A stretch of DNA of 64,000 bases from Pseudoprimorskyibacter insulae. GTDB taxonomy: Bacteria; Pseudomonadota; Alphaproteobacteria; Rhodobacterales; Rhodobacteraceae. The stretch lies in contig NZ_OMOJ01000001.1 in the NCBI RefSeq assembly GCF_900302505.1, positions 186,001 to 250,000 of the forward strand, read 5' to 3'. Numbering within the stretch: position 1 is the first letter of the stretch; the number at the start of each line of letters is the position of its first letter. Both the position numbers and the translations under genes were made by a program. The notes beneath the pieces were generated by a model. It saw only the letters and a list, made by a program, of their open reading frames with translations, was not told the DNA's origin and searched no databases. Below are positions 36,008 through 44,896 of this stretch, in pieces.

Positions 36008-36946
36008 ATGTCTGACCGCCTGCCGCCTTTGACCGCCCTACGCGCCTTCGATGCGGCGGCGCGGCATATGTCCTTTGCCAAGGCGGCGGATGAGCTGTCA
36101 GTAACGCCCGCGGCCCTGTCCTTTCAGATCAAATCGCTGGAAACTCATCTGGGCGCCCCGGTGTTTCGCCGCCTGAACCGGGCGGTAGAATTGACGCCAG
36201 CGGGGGAAAAGCTGGCCGATGCACTGCGCGATGGGTTCGATCGGATCACGGCGGGCTGGCGGGCGGCGCTGCGGGAAACGCGGGGCAAATCGCTGACCGT
36301 GACGGCAGGCCCGGTGATTACGGCAAAATGGCTTGCCCCCCGGATCTTTGAATTTGCCCGCAACCATCCAGGGATTGAATTGCGGTTTGCTGCCTCAATC
36401 CGGCGTATGGATTTTGCCCGTGATGATGTGGATGCCGCAATCCGCTTTGGCACCGGGCCGGATGAGGGGCTATATTCGCATCCATTGCTGGCTGAATGGG
36501 TCAGCCCGGCCATGACACCCGCCTTGGCCGAGAAATACAAAACGCCCGGAAGCCTGCTGCAAGCCCCACTGATCGTGGATGAAAGTCTAGAGTTTCTTTC
36601 GCCCGTGCCAGATTGGACGGCGTGGTTCAAGGCAAATGGTATGACCGTCGCAGCCCCGTCGGGCGCACGGTTTTCGCAGGCGGATCACGCGATGGACGCG
36701 GCCTTGGCGGGAACCGGTGTTTTACTGGCGCGGCGGTCTTTGGCCGCGCATGACTTGCATTCGGGCCGCTTGGTCGCCCCGTTTGATGTGGCTGTCAGCA
36801 CGAAGGGTCAGTTGCGGTTTGTTTGCCCGCAATCTGCAACAAAACGCCCCGAAGTTGAGGCATTTTTGGCATGGGTTCTAAGCGAGACTGAACTTGGTGC
36901 CTCTACTTGGACTGACAAGACTGTGGTCGCAGTCGAAGGTCTGTAA
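36008..36946 (+). CDS. LysR-family transcriptional regulator (GcvA-like)
   Basis: A 312-residue LysR regulator. The N-terminal helix-turn-helix is LTALRAFDAAARHMSFAKAA, then DELSVTPAALSFQIKSLE and FRRLNRAVELTPAGEKL, closest in wording to GcvA/AmpR-type members. The C-terminal effector domain has the periplasmic-binding fold (RFAASIRRMDFARDDVDAAI). Target unknown; the divergent 39-residue gene is the obvious candidate. The intergenic region holds an inverted repeat, CTCCTGA (35958-35964) and TCAGGAG (35978-35984). No good ribosome site precedes the ATG. Confidence 0.88.
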   Translation: MSDRLPPLTALRAFDAAARHMSFAKAADELSVTPAALSFQIKSLETHLGAPVFRRLNRAVELTPAGEKLADALRDGFDRITAGWRAALRETRGKSLTVTAGPVITAKWLAPRIFEFARNHPGIELRFAASIRRMDFARDDVDAAIRFGTGPDEGLYSHPLLAEWVSPAMTPALAEKYKTPGSLLQAPLIVDESLEFLSPVPDWTAWFKANGMTVAAPSGARFSQADHAMDAALAGTGVLLARRSLAAHDLHSGRLVAPFDVAVSTKGQLRFVCPQSATKRPEVEAFLAWVLSETELGASTWTDKTVVAVEGL

Positions 36947-36957
36947 GCGGCGGAGCA

Positions 36958-36981
36958 GTCACACGGGTTGGGCCGTGTGAC
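36958..36981. terminator. hairpin between the LysR gene and the small YdcH gene
   Basis: Nine-base perfect arms GTCACACGG and CCGTGTGAC enclose GTTGGG. There is no T run, but the position between two convergent genes fits a bidirectional stop. Confidence 0.55.
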
Positions 36982-37000
36982 CGCGATATGTGAGGGGGGG

Positions 37001-37165
37001 TTATGACGACAGACGCTCGATCTCTTCCTTCAGCTTGAGCTTCTGTTTCTTCAGGTGGACCAGTTCCAGGCCGTCCGATGCGGGCGCACGCTGGGCCGTT
37101 TCCACTTGGTCAGACAGGGTTTTGTGTTTCCGCTTCAGTTCCTGCACATGCGAACTCAACGACAT
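37001..37165 (-). CDS. small YdcH family protein (DUF465), 54 residues
   Basis: Encodes MSLSSHVQELKRKHKTLSDQ, then VETAQRAPASDG and LELVHLKKQKLKLKEEIERL. This is the YdcH/DUF465 heptad-like pattern, in which a long basic helix is preceded by an S-x-V-x2-L-K-x-K-H start. AGGAGG stands six bases before the ATG. It is a short paralogue of the 73-residue protein at 21602-21823. Function unknown. Confidence 0.88.
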   Translation of the reverse strand: MSLSSHVQELKRKHKTLSDQVETAQRAPASDGLELVHLKKQKLKLKEEIERLSS

Positions 37166-37281
37166 AGATACCTCCTTCTGAATTGTGGTTCTTTCAGTGC
37201 ATCACAGAAAAACGCACCTGTCACGCCGCAGATGCGAAGGTGTCTACGCAATATTGTTACAAAAATCGGCTAAATGGCGGA

Positions 37282-38085
37282 TTATTCGGGAAAATTGAGC
37301 GATTCTCCGTTTCGGAGCACTGCGCTGATTTTTGCCGAATAGTCCTCGCCGTCGCGTAAATGCTGTGCACCGTCATGCAGAACAAGCGGGGCGTGCAGCC
37401 GAAAGGGCGCTTTGCCCGCTTTTCGGCCCCGCACGAGGATGAGTCGTGCATCCCGCCCGACGCGCGGGATCAGCGGCCAAAGTTGCACAGACCCCAATTC
37501 AGCGGCCATCGCTGCCAAAAGGCGCGGTGCGCTTTCGGCGCGGTGAACAAACGTCGCCGTGCCAAAGGGCCTAAGACGCTTTGCGGCGATCTGCACCCAG
37601 GTTTCCAGCGGGGTATCTTCGGCAAGCCCCAGTTCCTTGCCGCCATCGGTGGCGGCGGTGCGGGCGGCGGGGTCGAAATAGGGCGGGTTGGCGATCACAT
37701 GGTCGAACTGATGCTGCCGAAGGGATGCGGGCAGGGCGCTCAGGTCGGCATTGACGACCTCGGCGGCAGTTTGGTTGCGGGCGGCATTGCGTCGCGCCAG
37801 ATCGGCATAGGCCGCTTGGCGTTCGACCCCGGCAATGCGCAGGCCCGGCACCCGCGCCGCAGCGCAGAGCATGGCCACACCGCCCCCGCACCCCAGATCC
37901 AGCACATGATCCCCGGCTTTCGCAGGCACGCTCGCGGCCAGCAGAACCGGGTCAATCCCGGCGCGATAACCTGTTTTGGGCTGCAATAGCTGCACCTGCC
38001 CGCCTAGGAACGCGCTATCGGTCAGCGCGTCATCGGCGAAACGGTCAGCGGTCAAGGGACACCCCGTTTTCAAACAAGACGACAC
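37282..38085 (-). CDS. TrmN6-like tRNA1(Val) (adenine(37)-N6)-methyltransferase
   Basis: SAM-dependent N6-adenine methyltransferase of the YfiC/TrmN6 group. After a short leader it reads FLGGQVQLLQPKTGYRAGID, with the SAM loop DHVLDLGCGGGVAMLCAAAR and the catalytic NPPY (VIANPPYFDP). E. coli TrmN6 modifies A37 of tRNA-Val1; the substrate here is inferred. The GTG at 38085 gives 267 residues. A TTG at 38055, ten codons later, has GGGG at good spacing and a more family-like N-terminus, so the start is uncertain. It overlaps DUF2007. Confidence 0.82.
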   Translation of the reverse strand: MSSCLKTGCPLTADRFADDALTDSAFLGGQVQLLQPKTGYRAGIDPVLLAASVPAKAGDHVLDLGCGGGVAMLCAAARVPGLRIAGVERQAAYADLARRNAARNQTAAEVVNADLSALPASLRQHQFDHVIANPPYFDPAARTAATDGGKELGLAEDTPLETWVQIAAKRLRPFGTATFVHRAESAPRLLAAMAAELGSVQLWPLIPRVGRDARLILVRGRKAGKAPFRLHAPLVLHDGAQHLRDGEDYSAKISAVLRNGESLNFPE

Positions 38086-38260
38086 GGGCGCGGTTCAGAT
38101 CGCCGCTGCGCACCATCAGGCGGCGCGGCAAGATGCCGATTGACCCCTCAAGGATGCTCATGTTTACGTCCAATTCAAAGCTGTCTATACCCTCCTCCTG
38201 AAGAAGGGACCGGACCAGTGGAATCAATGTGATATCGGTGGTTCGTAGCAGCTCTTCCAT
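38045..38260 (-). CDS. DUF2007 family protein
   Basis: A 71-residue protein starting MEELLRTTDITLIPLVRSLL, followed by QEEGIDSFELDVNMS and RRLMVRSGDLNRARVVL. This is the DUF2007 (putative signal-transducing, PII-like fold) pattern: a short helix sensing segment and a C-terminal D-x-x-R-A-R-x-V-L. It overlaps the downstream methyltransferase and is divergent from the prenyl synthase gene. Function unknown. Confidence 0.85.
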   Translation of the reverse strand: MEELLRTTDITLIPLVRSLLQEEGIDSFELDVNMSILEGSIGILPRRLMVRSGDLNRARVVLFENGVSLDR

Positions 38261-38314
38261 ACTGGGGATCTAAGGGCAGGCCCCGCCAATGTCGAGCCTG
38301 CAAACGGGAGCGCA

Positions 38315-39316
38315 ATGAGTTTGGACAATCCTTCCGTCAAGCCGCATGACCGGTTGGCCGCGGCGCTGACCGATGACATGAACGCCGTAAATGCGTTGAT
38401 CCGGGATCGGATGGCGTCGCGCCACGCGCCGCGCATTCCCGAAGTGACCGCGCATTTGGTTGAGGCGGGCGGCAAGCGTCTGCGCCCGATGCTGACTTTG
38501 GCGGCTGCCCGGATGTGCGGCTATCAGGGCGACGATCACGTCAAGCTGGCCGCAACGGTTGAGTTTATTCACACCGCGACCCTGCTGCATGACGACGTGG
38601 TAGACGAAAGCAAACAGCGGCGCGGGCGGCCTACGGCGAACCTGCTTTGGGATAACAAATCCTCGGTTCTGGTGGGCGATTACCTGTTCGCGCGGTCCTT
38701 CCAGTTGATGGTCGAAACCGAAGATTTGCGAGCGCTGAACATCCTGTCCAACGCGGCCGCGACGATTGCCGAAGGCGAAGTGCTGCAACTGTCGGCGGCG
38801 CAGGATCTGGCCACAACCGAAGACATCTATTTGCAAGTCGTGCGCGGCAAAACGGCGGCGCTGTTCTCGGCGGCGACTGAAGTGGGCGGCGTCATCAGCC
38901 GTGTGCCCGAGGCGCAGATCCAAGCGCTGTTCGATTACGGCGATGCCTTGGGGATTTCCTTCCAGATCGTTGATGACCTGCTGGACTATCAGGGCGATAC
39001 CAAAGCCACTGGCAAGAACGTCGGTGACGATTTCCGCGAACGCAAGCTGACGCTGCCGGTGATTAAAGCCGTCGCCGCCGCCGATGACGACGAACGTGCC
39101 TTCTGGAAGCGCACCATCGAAAAGGGCGACCAGCAGGACGGCGATTTGGAGCACGCGATTGCCTTGCTGCACAAGCACGGCACGCTAGAGGCAACCCGTC
39201 AGGATGCGCTGGCCTGGGCCGAAAAGGCCAAGACCGCCATGGCGCATCTGCCCGAAAGCGATTTCCGCAGCATGCTAACCGATCTGGCCGATTACGTGGT
39301 CGCGCGGATCAGCTAA
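38315..39316 (+). CDS. ispB: all-trans polyprenyl diphosphate synthase (ubiquinone side chain)
   Basis: Long-chain trans-prenyltransferase, 333 residues, making the octa- to decaprenyl chain of ubiquinone. GGKRLRPMLTLAAARMC binds isopentenyl diphosphate. The first Asp-rich motif is ATLLHDDVVDESKQRRGRPT and the second IVDDLLDYQGDTKATGKNVG, with FQ before it. Chain length cannot be read here; ubiquinone-10 is usual in this family. Its stop codon overlaps that of ispE. Confidence 0.93.
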   Translation: MSLDNPSVKPHDRLAAALTDDMNAVNALIRDRMASRHAPRIPEVTAHLVEAGGKRLRPMLTLAAARMCGYQGDDHVKLAATVEFIHTATLLHDDVVDESKQRRGRPTANLLWDNKSSVLVGDYLFARSFQLMVETEDLRALNILSNAAATIAEGEVLQLSAAQDLATTEDIYLQVVRGKTAALFSAATEVGGVISRVPEAQIQALFDYGDALGISFQIVDDLLDYQGDTKATGKNVGDDFRERKLTLPVIKAVAAADDDERAFWKRTIEKGDQQDGDLEHAIALLHKHGTLEATRQDALAWAEKAKTAMAHLPESDFRSMLTDLADYVVARIS

Positions 39317-40124
39317 GGGCGGTTGCCGCAATCCACCAGTTTGGGTGCTTTTGGCCAAGGGCAGTTGCGGCGCGTGCCGCAGCTTCGTCCGATGCCATGA
39401 TGGCGAAACACGTGGCGCCCGATCCTGACATGCGCGCCAAAAACGTGCCTTCGCAGGCGGAGAGCGCCTGCAGAACATCGCCGATGACCGGTTGCAGCGC
39501 CACTGCGGGCGGCTGCAAGTCGTTGCGCTGATCGCGTAGCCACGCGATGACGTCCGCCCCATCTGCGGGCAAAGGCTCTAGCGCCGGGTTCGTTTTGGAC
39601 GCCAAGGCGCGGAAAACGTCTGGCGTTGATACTTCGACCCGTGGGTTGACCAAGACGGCCGGCAGACGGGGCAGAGCCAAGGGTGTCAGCACCTCGCCGA
39701 TGCCTTCCATCCGGGCGGCGCGGGCCGCCATGCAAACTGGCACATCGGCCCCAAGCGTCAGCGCTTCGCCGCCAAAAGGCGTGCCGTAAAGGTCCGACAT
39801 TCCGCGCAGCACCGCCGCCGCATCCGACGACCCGCCACCGATCCCGGCCGCTGCGGGCAAATGTTTGTCCAGCGTGATCGCGGCGGGCTGGCCGAAGGCC
39901 TTTGCCGCCTTCCAACACAGGTTGCGCCCATCGGTCGGCACGCCTTGCGCCATGGGGCCAGTGACCTGCAACTGCATCACCTCGGACCGTGTCAGGGTCA
40001 GATGGTCGCCCACCTCGGCAAAGGCCACCAGCGAGTCGAGCAGATGATAGCCATCGGCGCGTTGGCCGGTGACGTGTAGGCACAGGTTGATCTTGGCGGG
40101 GGCGAAAGCCTTAGTTTTGGTCAT
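39309..40124 (-). CDS. ispE: 4-diphosphocytidyl-2-C-methyl-D-erythritol kinase
   Basis: GHMP kinase of the non-mevalonate isoprenoid pathway, 271 residues. FAPAKINLCLHVTGQRADGY is the family start; the ATP loop is PAAAGIGGGSSDAAAVLRGM; the C-terminal MSGSGATCFAIMASDEAA is the third GHMP motif. It overlaps the TPR gene upstream by 14 bases and converges on ispB. The pair ispB/ispE places two isoprenoid genes back to back. Confidence 0.95.
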   Translation of the reverse strand: MTKTKAFAPAKINLCLHVTGQRADGYHLLDSLVAFAEVGDHLTLTRSEVMQLQVTGPMAQGVPTDGRNLCWKAAKAFGQPAAITLDKHLPAAAGIGGGSSDAAAVLRGMSDLYGTPFGGEALTLGADVPVCMAARAARMEGIGEVLTPLALPRLPAVLVNPRVEVSTPDVFRALASKTNPALEPLPADGADVIAWLRDQRNDLQPPAVALQPVIGDVLQALSACEGTFLARMSGSGATCFAIMASDEAAARAATALGQKHPNWWIAATALS

Positions 40125-41820
40125 TGGCCTTCAGCGGCGGCTCATCGTCTTCGGCCAAGACCTGATCCAGCCCGACCTCTAGTTTGCGGCGGATGCGGTC
40201 GGCGTCCAATTCCTCGGCGGTGGATTCATATTCCACAAACGAGAGGGCGCGGCGCCACTGGAATTCGGCCTCTCGTGTGCGGCCAACGGCCCAATACACA
40301 TCGCCCAAGTGATCGTTGACGATCGGGTCTACGGCCATCAGTTCAGCCGCGCGTTCCATATGCGGCACAGCTTCGTCATAGCGGCCAAGGCGGTAGAGAA
40401 CCCAACCAAGCGAGTCGATGATGTAGCCGCTTTCCGGGCGGATCGCGACGGCCTCTTCGATCATGGCCAGCGCTTCATCAAGGTTCAGGCCGCGCTGGAC
40501 CATGGAATAACCCAGATAGTTGAGCACGTTGGGCTGGCCGGGGTTCAGATCCAGCGCCATGCGGAAATCGGCCTCGGCCTCGTCCCAGCGATCCAGCTGA
40601 TCCAGAACCGTGCCGCGCGCATAATACAGCGGCCAAAGCTCTGGCGCAGGTTCCTTATACAGGGCAATCGCCAGATCGTAGGATTCGGCAGCCTCGTCAT
40701 AGCGTTCCATCCGGCGCATCACATCGGCAAGGCTGGAATGAACGGCGGGAATATTGCCATGCGTTGCGGATAGGCTCTCCAAAACCTCGACAGCGGCCTC
40801 CATCCGGTCAGATTCCCGCAATGCGGCGGCCCGGCCAAGTTCGGCGGCGTGAAAGGTCGGGTCAGACCGGGGGACGGTTTTGTAGGCTTCCACGGCCAAT
40901 TCGTACCGCCCCAGATCTTCCAGCAGTTGCGCGGTCAACAGCACCCCATCGGCGTGGCCCGGACGAATGTGCAGCGCGACCCGCGCATACAGCAGGGTAA
41001 AGTCGTCATCCGCTTCGTTCGAAAGCGCACTGGCCAGAGTATAGAATGTCTCGGCCAGCCCTTCGCGTGCATCTGCAACAATCGACAGCGTTTGCGGCGT
41101 GCGCGATTGTAATGCGGCGCGCAATTGTTCCAGCCCCGGATCAAGCTGATCGCCGAAGGATGCATCCAGCAAGGCGATTGCATCGTCATAACGGTCAAGC
41201 TGGCTTAGGATTTCGGTCTGCGCGATGACACCGCGCCGGGTGTTTTGAAGCGGCCCAATGGTTTCGCCGGAAAACAGCGCCTCTGCCCCTTCGAAATCGC
41301 CGACCGTCGCCATGGCCAATGCCTTATGATAGGCACCGAAGCTGGCAAGCGTGGGTTCATCTTGGCCGATCTGGTCAAAGGCGGTCAGCGCCGCGCTCAT
41401 GTCGCCGGTGCCCAGCAGGGCCCAAGCGCGGACAAACCCGTCTGCCAGCGGGCCAACAGCGTTATCGGTGGTCAGGCGGTCCAACAGGGCCTGATACTGT
41501 TCGGACTGGCCCAGATGCGCGGCAATCGACATTCGGGCCACGGTGCTTTGCTGCCCCAGCTCTTCCAGTCGTTCCGCCGTAATCAGGGCCTGTTCGATAT
41601 CGCCAAGCGACAGATAGGCCAGCGTTGCGCGTTCCAGAAATTCGACCCGGTCCGGGTCTTGTTGAATGGCGCGGGCGAAATAATCGGCTGAGGCCGCGTA
41701 ATCATGTTCGAACCCGGCTTGCCGGGCGGCCAGATAGGCACCAGACAAGGTTTGTGCCGTGGCCGCGTGGCCCAGCCCCAGAACGACAGATAGCAACAGC
41801 CCGACAGCCTTGGTGTGCAC
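40111..41820 (-). CDS. exported tetratricopeptide-repeat protein
   Basis: A 569-residue protein with a signal peptide (VHTKAVGLLLSVVLGLGHAA, ATAQT) and many TPR units through the rest, clearest at RADVM-like helices such as GRYELAVEAYKTVPRSDPTF, MERYDEAAESYDLAIALYKE, DRWDEAEADFRMALDLNPGQ and GRYDEAVPHMERAAELMAVD. TPR proteins are scaffolds; the partner is unknown. The GTG at 41820 follows AAGGAGA. The frame is open to 42057 but upstream sequence is the rpsD promoter region. It probably shares a transcript with ispE. Confidence 0.85.
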   Translation of the reverse strand: MHTKAVGLLLSVVLGLGHAATAQTLSGAYLAARQAGFEHDYAASADYFARAIQQDPDRVEFLERATLAYLSLGDIEQALITAERLEELGQQSTVARMSIAAHLGQSEQYQALLDRLTTDNAVGPLADGFVRAWALLGTGDMSAALTAFDQIGQDEPTLASFGAYHKALAMATVGDFEGAEALFSGETIGPLQNTRRGVIAQTEILSQLDRYDDAIALLDASFGDQLDPGLEQLRAALQSRTPQTLSIVADAREGLAETFYTLASALSNEADDDFTLLYARVALHIRPGHADGVLLTAQLLEDLGRYELAVEAYKTVPRSDPTFHAAELGRAAALRESDRMEAAVEVLESLSATHGNIPAVHSSLADVMRRMERYDEAAESYDLAIALYKEPAPELWPLYYARGTVLDQLDRWDEAEADFRMALDLNPGQPNVLNYLGYSMVQRGLNLDEALAMIEEAVAIRPESGYIIDSLGWVLYRLGRYDEAVPHMERAAELMAVDPIVNDHLGDVYWAVGRTREAEFQWRRALSFVEYESTAEELDADRIRRKLEVGLDQVLAEDDEPPLKANDQN

Positions 41821-41952
41821 GCGCCTCTCCTTTTGATTTGTTGCGGTGAAGGTAGTGCGCGGGGCCACAAGGCGCAATGCGCGGCGGCAGGGTTTCGCCG
41901 CCTCAGATGCCCCGATGACAAGGATTTGAATCAGTCCGCCCCTTGGCAGTGG

Positions 41953-41980
41953 TTGACTCGGGTCCGAATCCGCATATAAG
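41953..41980 (+). promoter_or_regulatory. rpsD promoter
   Basis: TTGACT (41953-41958), 16 bases, TATAAG (41975-41980). A near-consensus housekeeping promoter, giving a leader of about 110 bases before rpsD. Confidence 0.7.
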
Positions 41981-42004
41981 CGCGGCTTCATTGGTGTTGG
42001 TGGC

Positions 42005-42075
42005 CCCCGTAAGGGGATCCCTGTCATGCCGCAAGGCAAGAGGACAACGCCCTTCATAGTCGTCCATTCGGGCGT
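42005..42075 (+). promoter_or_regulatory. candidate structured leader of rpsD
   Basis: Three successive hairpins: CCCC/GGGG around GTAA (42005-42016), TGCC/GGCA around GCAA (42027-42038), and ACGCCC/GGGCGT (42047-42075). The first two loops are GNRA tetraloops. Leaders of ribosomal-protein genes often bind their own product; S4 is such a regulator in several bacteria. No protein frame fits. Confidence 0.45.
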
Positions 42076-42098
42076 CGATCCAAAGAAGGAGATCAGCC

Positions 42099-42719
42099 GT
42101 GACCAAACGCACGTCTGCCAAGTACAAAATTGACCGCCGCATGGGCGAAAACATCTGGGGCCGTCCCAAGTCGCCGGTAAACCGTCGTGACTATGGTCCG
42201 GGCCAGCACGGTCAGCGCCGCAAGGGCAAAATGTCGGACTTCGGTCTTCAGCTGCGCGCCAAGCAGAAGCTGAAAGGCTACTACGGCGACATGACCGAGA
42301 AGCAGTTCAAGCGCATCTTCGCAGAAGCCGCCCGTGTAAAGGGTGACACCGGCGAAAACCTGATCGGCCTGCTGGAGCGTCGTCTGGACGCCGTCGTTTA
42401 CCGCGCCAAGTTCGTTCAGACCGTGTTCGCTGCGCGTCAGTTCGTGAACCACGGCCACGTGACCGTAAACGGTCAGCGCGTGAACATTCCGTCGTACCGC
42501 GTCAAAGAAGGCGACGTGATCGAAGTTCGCGACAAGTCGAAGCAACTGGTTGTTCTGCTGGAAGCCGTTCAGTCGGCCGAGCGCGATGTTCCTGACTACA
42601 TCGAAGCCGATCACAGCAAGATGACCGCAACCTTCGTTCGCACCCCGGGCCTGTCGGATGTTCCGTACCCGGTGATGATGGAACCGAACCTGGTTATCGA
42701 ATACTACGCTCAGAACTAA
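42099..42719 (+). CDS. rpsD: 30S ribosomal protein S4
   Basis: Primary 16S rRNA-binding assembly protein, 206 residues. It begins [20 protein letters not shown] and contains [20 protein letters not shown], the S4 RNA-binding domain ([20 protein letters not shown] and [20 protein letters not shown]). It stands alone rather than in the alpha operon, which is common in alphaproteobacteria. The start reads GTG ACC with AAGGAG upstream. Confidence 0.98.
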   Translation: MTKRTSAKYKIDRRMGENIWGRPKSPVNRRDYGPGQHGQRRKGKMSDFGLQLRAKQKLKGYYGDMTEKQFKRIFAEAARVKGDTGENLIGLLERRLDAVVYRAKFVQTVFAARQFVNHGHVTVNGQRVNIPSYRVKEGDVIEVRDKSKQLVVLLEAVQSAERDVPDYIEADHSKMTATFVRTPGLSDVPYPVMMEPNLVIEYYAQN

Positions 42720-42741
42720 TCTGGGTCTTAGTGACAGATTG

Positions 42742-42771
42742 GGGGCCGTGCCGTTTGGTACGGCCCTTTTT
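42742..42771 (+). terminator. rho-independent terminator of rpsD
   Basis: GGGCCGTGCC and GGTACGGCCC pair around GTTT (one G-U pair) and are followed by TTTTT. Confidence 0.88.
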
Positions 42772-42893
42772 CTATGTCCAAGCGTTGCGCGATTGCCGCG
42801 CATAGCCCTTTGTCCACCTTTCTTGGGCCATTCTTCATCTGGCGTTGGCATGGCCAGAACGCTATGAGACCCTGAACCTGAGGGACAAAAGCC

Positions 42894-43982
42894 ATGACAG
42901 ACCAGATCAAACCCCAGCCGGGGATCATGGATATTGCGCTCTATGTTGGCGGCAAAGCCAAGGTTGATGGGGTGGCCAATGTGGTCAAACTCAGCTCGAA
43001 TGAGAACCCCTTTGGACCCAGCCCCGCAGCGCAAGATGCCATCAAACGTGCCGCGCACGAGGTGCACCGCTATCCCTCGACCGATCATTTGGAACTGCGC
43101 ACGGCCATTGCCCAGGTCCACAATCTGGACGTCGATCGGATCATCTGCGGTGTCGGCAGCGATGAGATCATCCACTTCCTGTGTCAGGCCTATGTCGGGC
43201 AGGGCGATGAGGTCGTCTATACCGAACACGGGTTTTCTATGTACCGCATCAGCACGCTTGCGGCGGGCGGCACCCCGGTTGAGGTGCCCGAAAACCAGCG
43301 CATGACCGATGTGGATGCCATTCTGAACGGCTGCACAGACCGCACCAAGCTGGTGTTCATTGCCAACCCCAACAACCCGACCGGTACCATGATCGGTCTG
43401 GCCGAGGTGGAGCGTCTGGCAAAAGGTCTGCCCGAAGGTGCTATTCTGGTGCTGGACGGGGCCTATGCCGAATATGTCGCCGGATATGATGGCGGCGCGG
43501 GTTTGGTTGAGCGTCGGGACAACGTTGTCATGACGCGCACCTTCTCCAAGATCTACGGTCTGGGCGGAATGCGCGTAGGCTGGGGCTATGCGCCCAAGCC
43601 GATCATTGACGTGCTGAACCGCATCCGCGGCCCGTTCAACCTGTCGAACCTTGCGCTGGTCGCTGCCGAAGCCGCCGTGCGCGATCGCGATTATGTGGAA
43701 CGGTCGCGTTTTGAAAACACCCGCATGCGCACTTGGCTGGCCGAAGCTCTGGCTGAACATGGCGTGCCGTCCGACACCTCGATGGGCAACTTCATCCTTG
43801 CGCGGTTCAACTCTCCGGCCGAGGCCCATGCCTGCGACGATTTCCTTCAGAAAGAAGGCCTGATCGTGCGCCGCGTGGACAGCTACAAACTGCCCAACGC
43901 GCTACGGATCACCATCGGGGATGAGGCAAGCTGCCGCCGCGCGGCCCATTGCATCGGTCAGTTCAAGGCATCGCGAAAATGA
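42894..43982 (+). CDS. hisC: histidinol-phosphate aminotransferase
   Basis: PLP-dependent class I/II aminotransferase, 362 residues, of histidine synthesis; in this position it may also transaminate prephenate or aromatic keto acids. [20 protein letters not shown] is the family start; [12 protein letters not shown] and the PLP-lysine segment [20 protein letters not shown] follow, then [18 protein letters not shown]. Its stop overlaps the tyrA start (ATGA). Linkage to tyrA supports a double role in histidine and tyrosine/phenylalanine synthesis. Confidence 0.93.
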   Translation: MTDQIKPQPGIMDIALYVGGKAKVDGVANVVKLSSNENPFGPSPAAQDAIKRAAHEVHRYPSTDHLELRTAIAQVHNLDVDRIICGVGSDEIIHFLCQAYVGQGDEVVYTEHGFSMYRISTLAAGGTPVEVPENQRMTDVDAILNGCTDRTKLVFIANPNNPTGTMIGLAEVERLAKGLPEGAILVLDGAYAEYVAGYDGGAGLVERRDNVVMTRTFSKIYGLGGMRVGWGYAPKPIIDVLNRIRGPFNLSNLALVAAEAAVRDRDYVERSRFENTRMRTWLAEALAEHGVPSDTSMGNFILARFNSPAEAHACDDFLQKEGLIVRRVDSYKLPNALRITIGDEASCRRAAHCIGQFKASRK

Positions 43983-44896
43983 CGGTCGTTTTTGAAAAGA
44001 TTGCCTTTGTCGGTCTTGGCCTGATCGCCTCGTCGATGATCTGGGCGACGAAACGCGCAGGATCGGCCAACACGATCACCGGTTTCGCCCGCAGTCAGGC
44101 CACCCGTGATACAGCCCGCCGTATCGGCCTTTGCGATGTGTTCGATACGGTCGAAGAGGCCGTGAAAGACGCCGATCTTGTTGTGCTGGCCGTTCCGGTT
44201 GGCGCAATGGGCGCCGTGGCCGAACAAATCGCACCGCATCTGAAGGCTGGCGCGACCGTCACGGATGTCGGCTCGGTCAAGCGGACGGTGATTGAGGCCG
44301 TTCAGCCGCATTTGCCGGACAACGTGCATTTCATCCCGGCGCACCCGCTGGCAGGGACCGAACATTCGGGGCCGGAATCGGGCTTTGCGTCGCTGTTCGA
44401 CAATCGTTGGAACCTGCTTGTTCCGGTCGAAAACACCGACCCCGACGCATTGGCCCGGATGCGGACCTATTGGGAAGGCTTGGGGGCCAACGTCGATGTG
44501 ATGGAGGCCGAGCACCACGATCTGGTTCTGGCCGTTACCAGCCACACGCCGCACCTGATCGCCTATACCATGGTGGGCGTGGCGGATGATCTGCGCCGCG
44601 TGACGGACTCCGAGGTCATCAAGTATTCTGCCGCCGGTTTCCGGGATTTCACCCGGATCGCGGCATCTGACCCGACCATGTGGCGCGATGTGTTTTTGAA
44701 CAACAAAGACGCCACGCTGGAAATCCTTGGCCGCTTCACCGAAGAACTGTTCGCCCTGCAACGGGCGATCCGCAAAGGTGACGGCGACCACCTACACGCG
44801 TATTTTACCCGGACACGGGCGATCCGCCGAGGTATTATCGAAGCCGGGCAGGATACGGATGCGCCGGATTTCGGGCGCTCGAAGGTGGGCAAATGA
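43979..44896 (+). CDS. prephenate/arogenate dehydrogenase
   Basis: Oxidative decarboxylase of tyrosine synthesis, 305 residues. The dinucleotide loop is [20 protein letters not shown] (Ala at the usual third Gly). [34 protein letters not shown] with the catalytic His, and [16 protein letters not shown] follow. Prephenate versus arogenate preference is not visible. The ATG at 43979 overlaps hisC, and the stop overlaps the extensin-family start, giving a three-gene coupled unit. Confidence 0.92.
   Translation: MTVVFEKIAFVGLGLIASSMIWATKRAGSANTITGFARSQATRDTARRIGLCDVFDTVEEAVKDADLVVLAVPVGAMGAVAEQIAPHLKAGATVTDVGSVKRTVIEAVQPHLPDNVHFIPAHPLAGTEHSGPESGFASLFDNRWNLLVPVENTDPDALARMRTYWEGLGANVDVMEAEHHDLVLAVTSHTPHLIAYTMVGVADDLRRVTDSEVIKYSAAGFRDFTRIAASDPTMWRDVFLNNKDATLEILGRFTEELFALQRAIRKGDGDHLHAYFTRTRAIRRGIIEAGQDTDAPDFGRSKVGK

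Noticed and set aside
42093..43829. 578-codon minus-strand frame opposite rpsD and hisC
   Set aside because: It spans two unrelated plus-strand genes with complete motifs and their terminator; composition is typical of an antisense frame.
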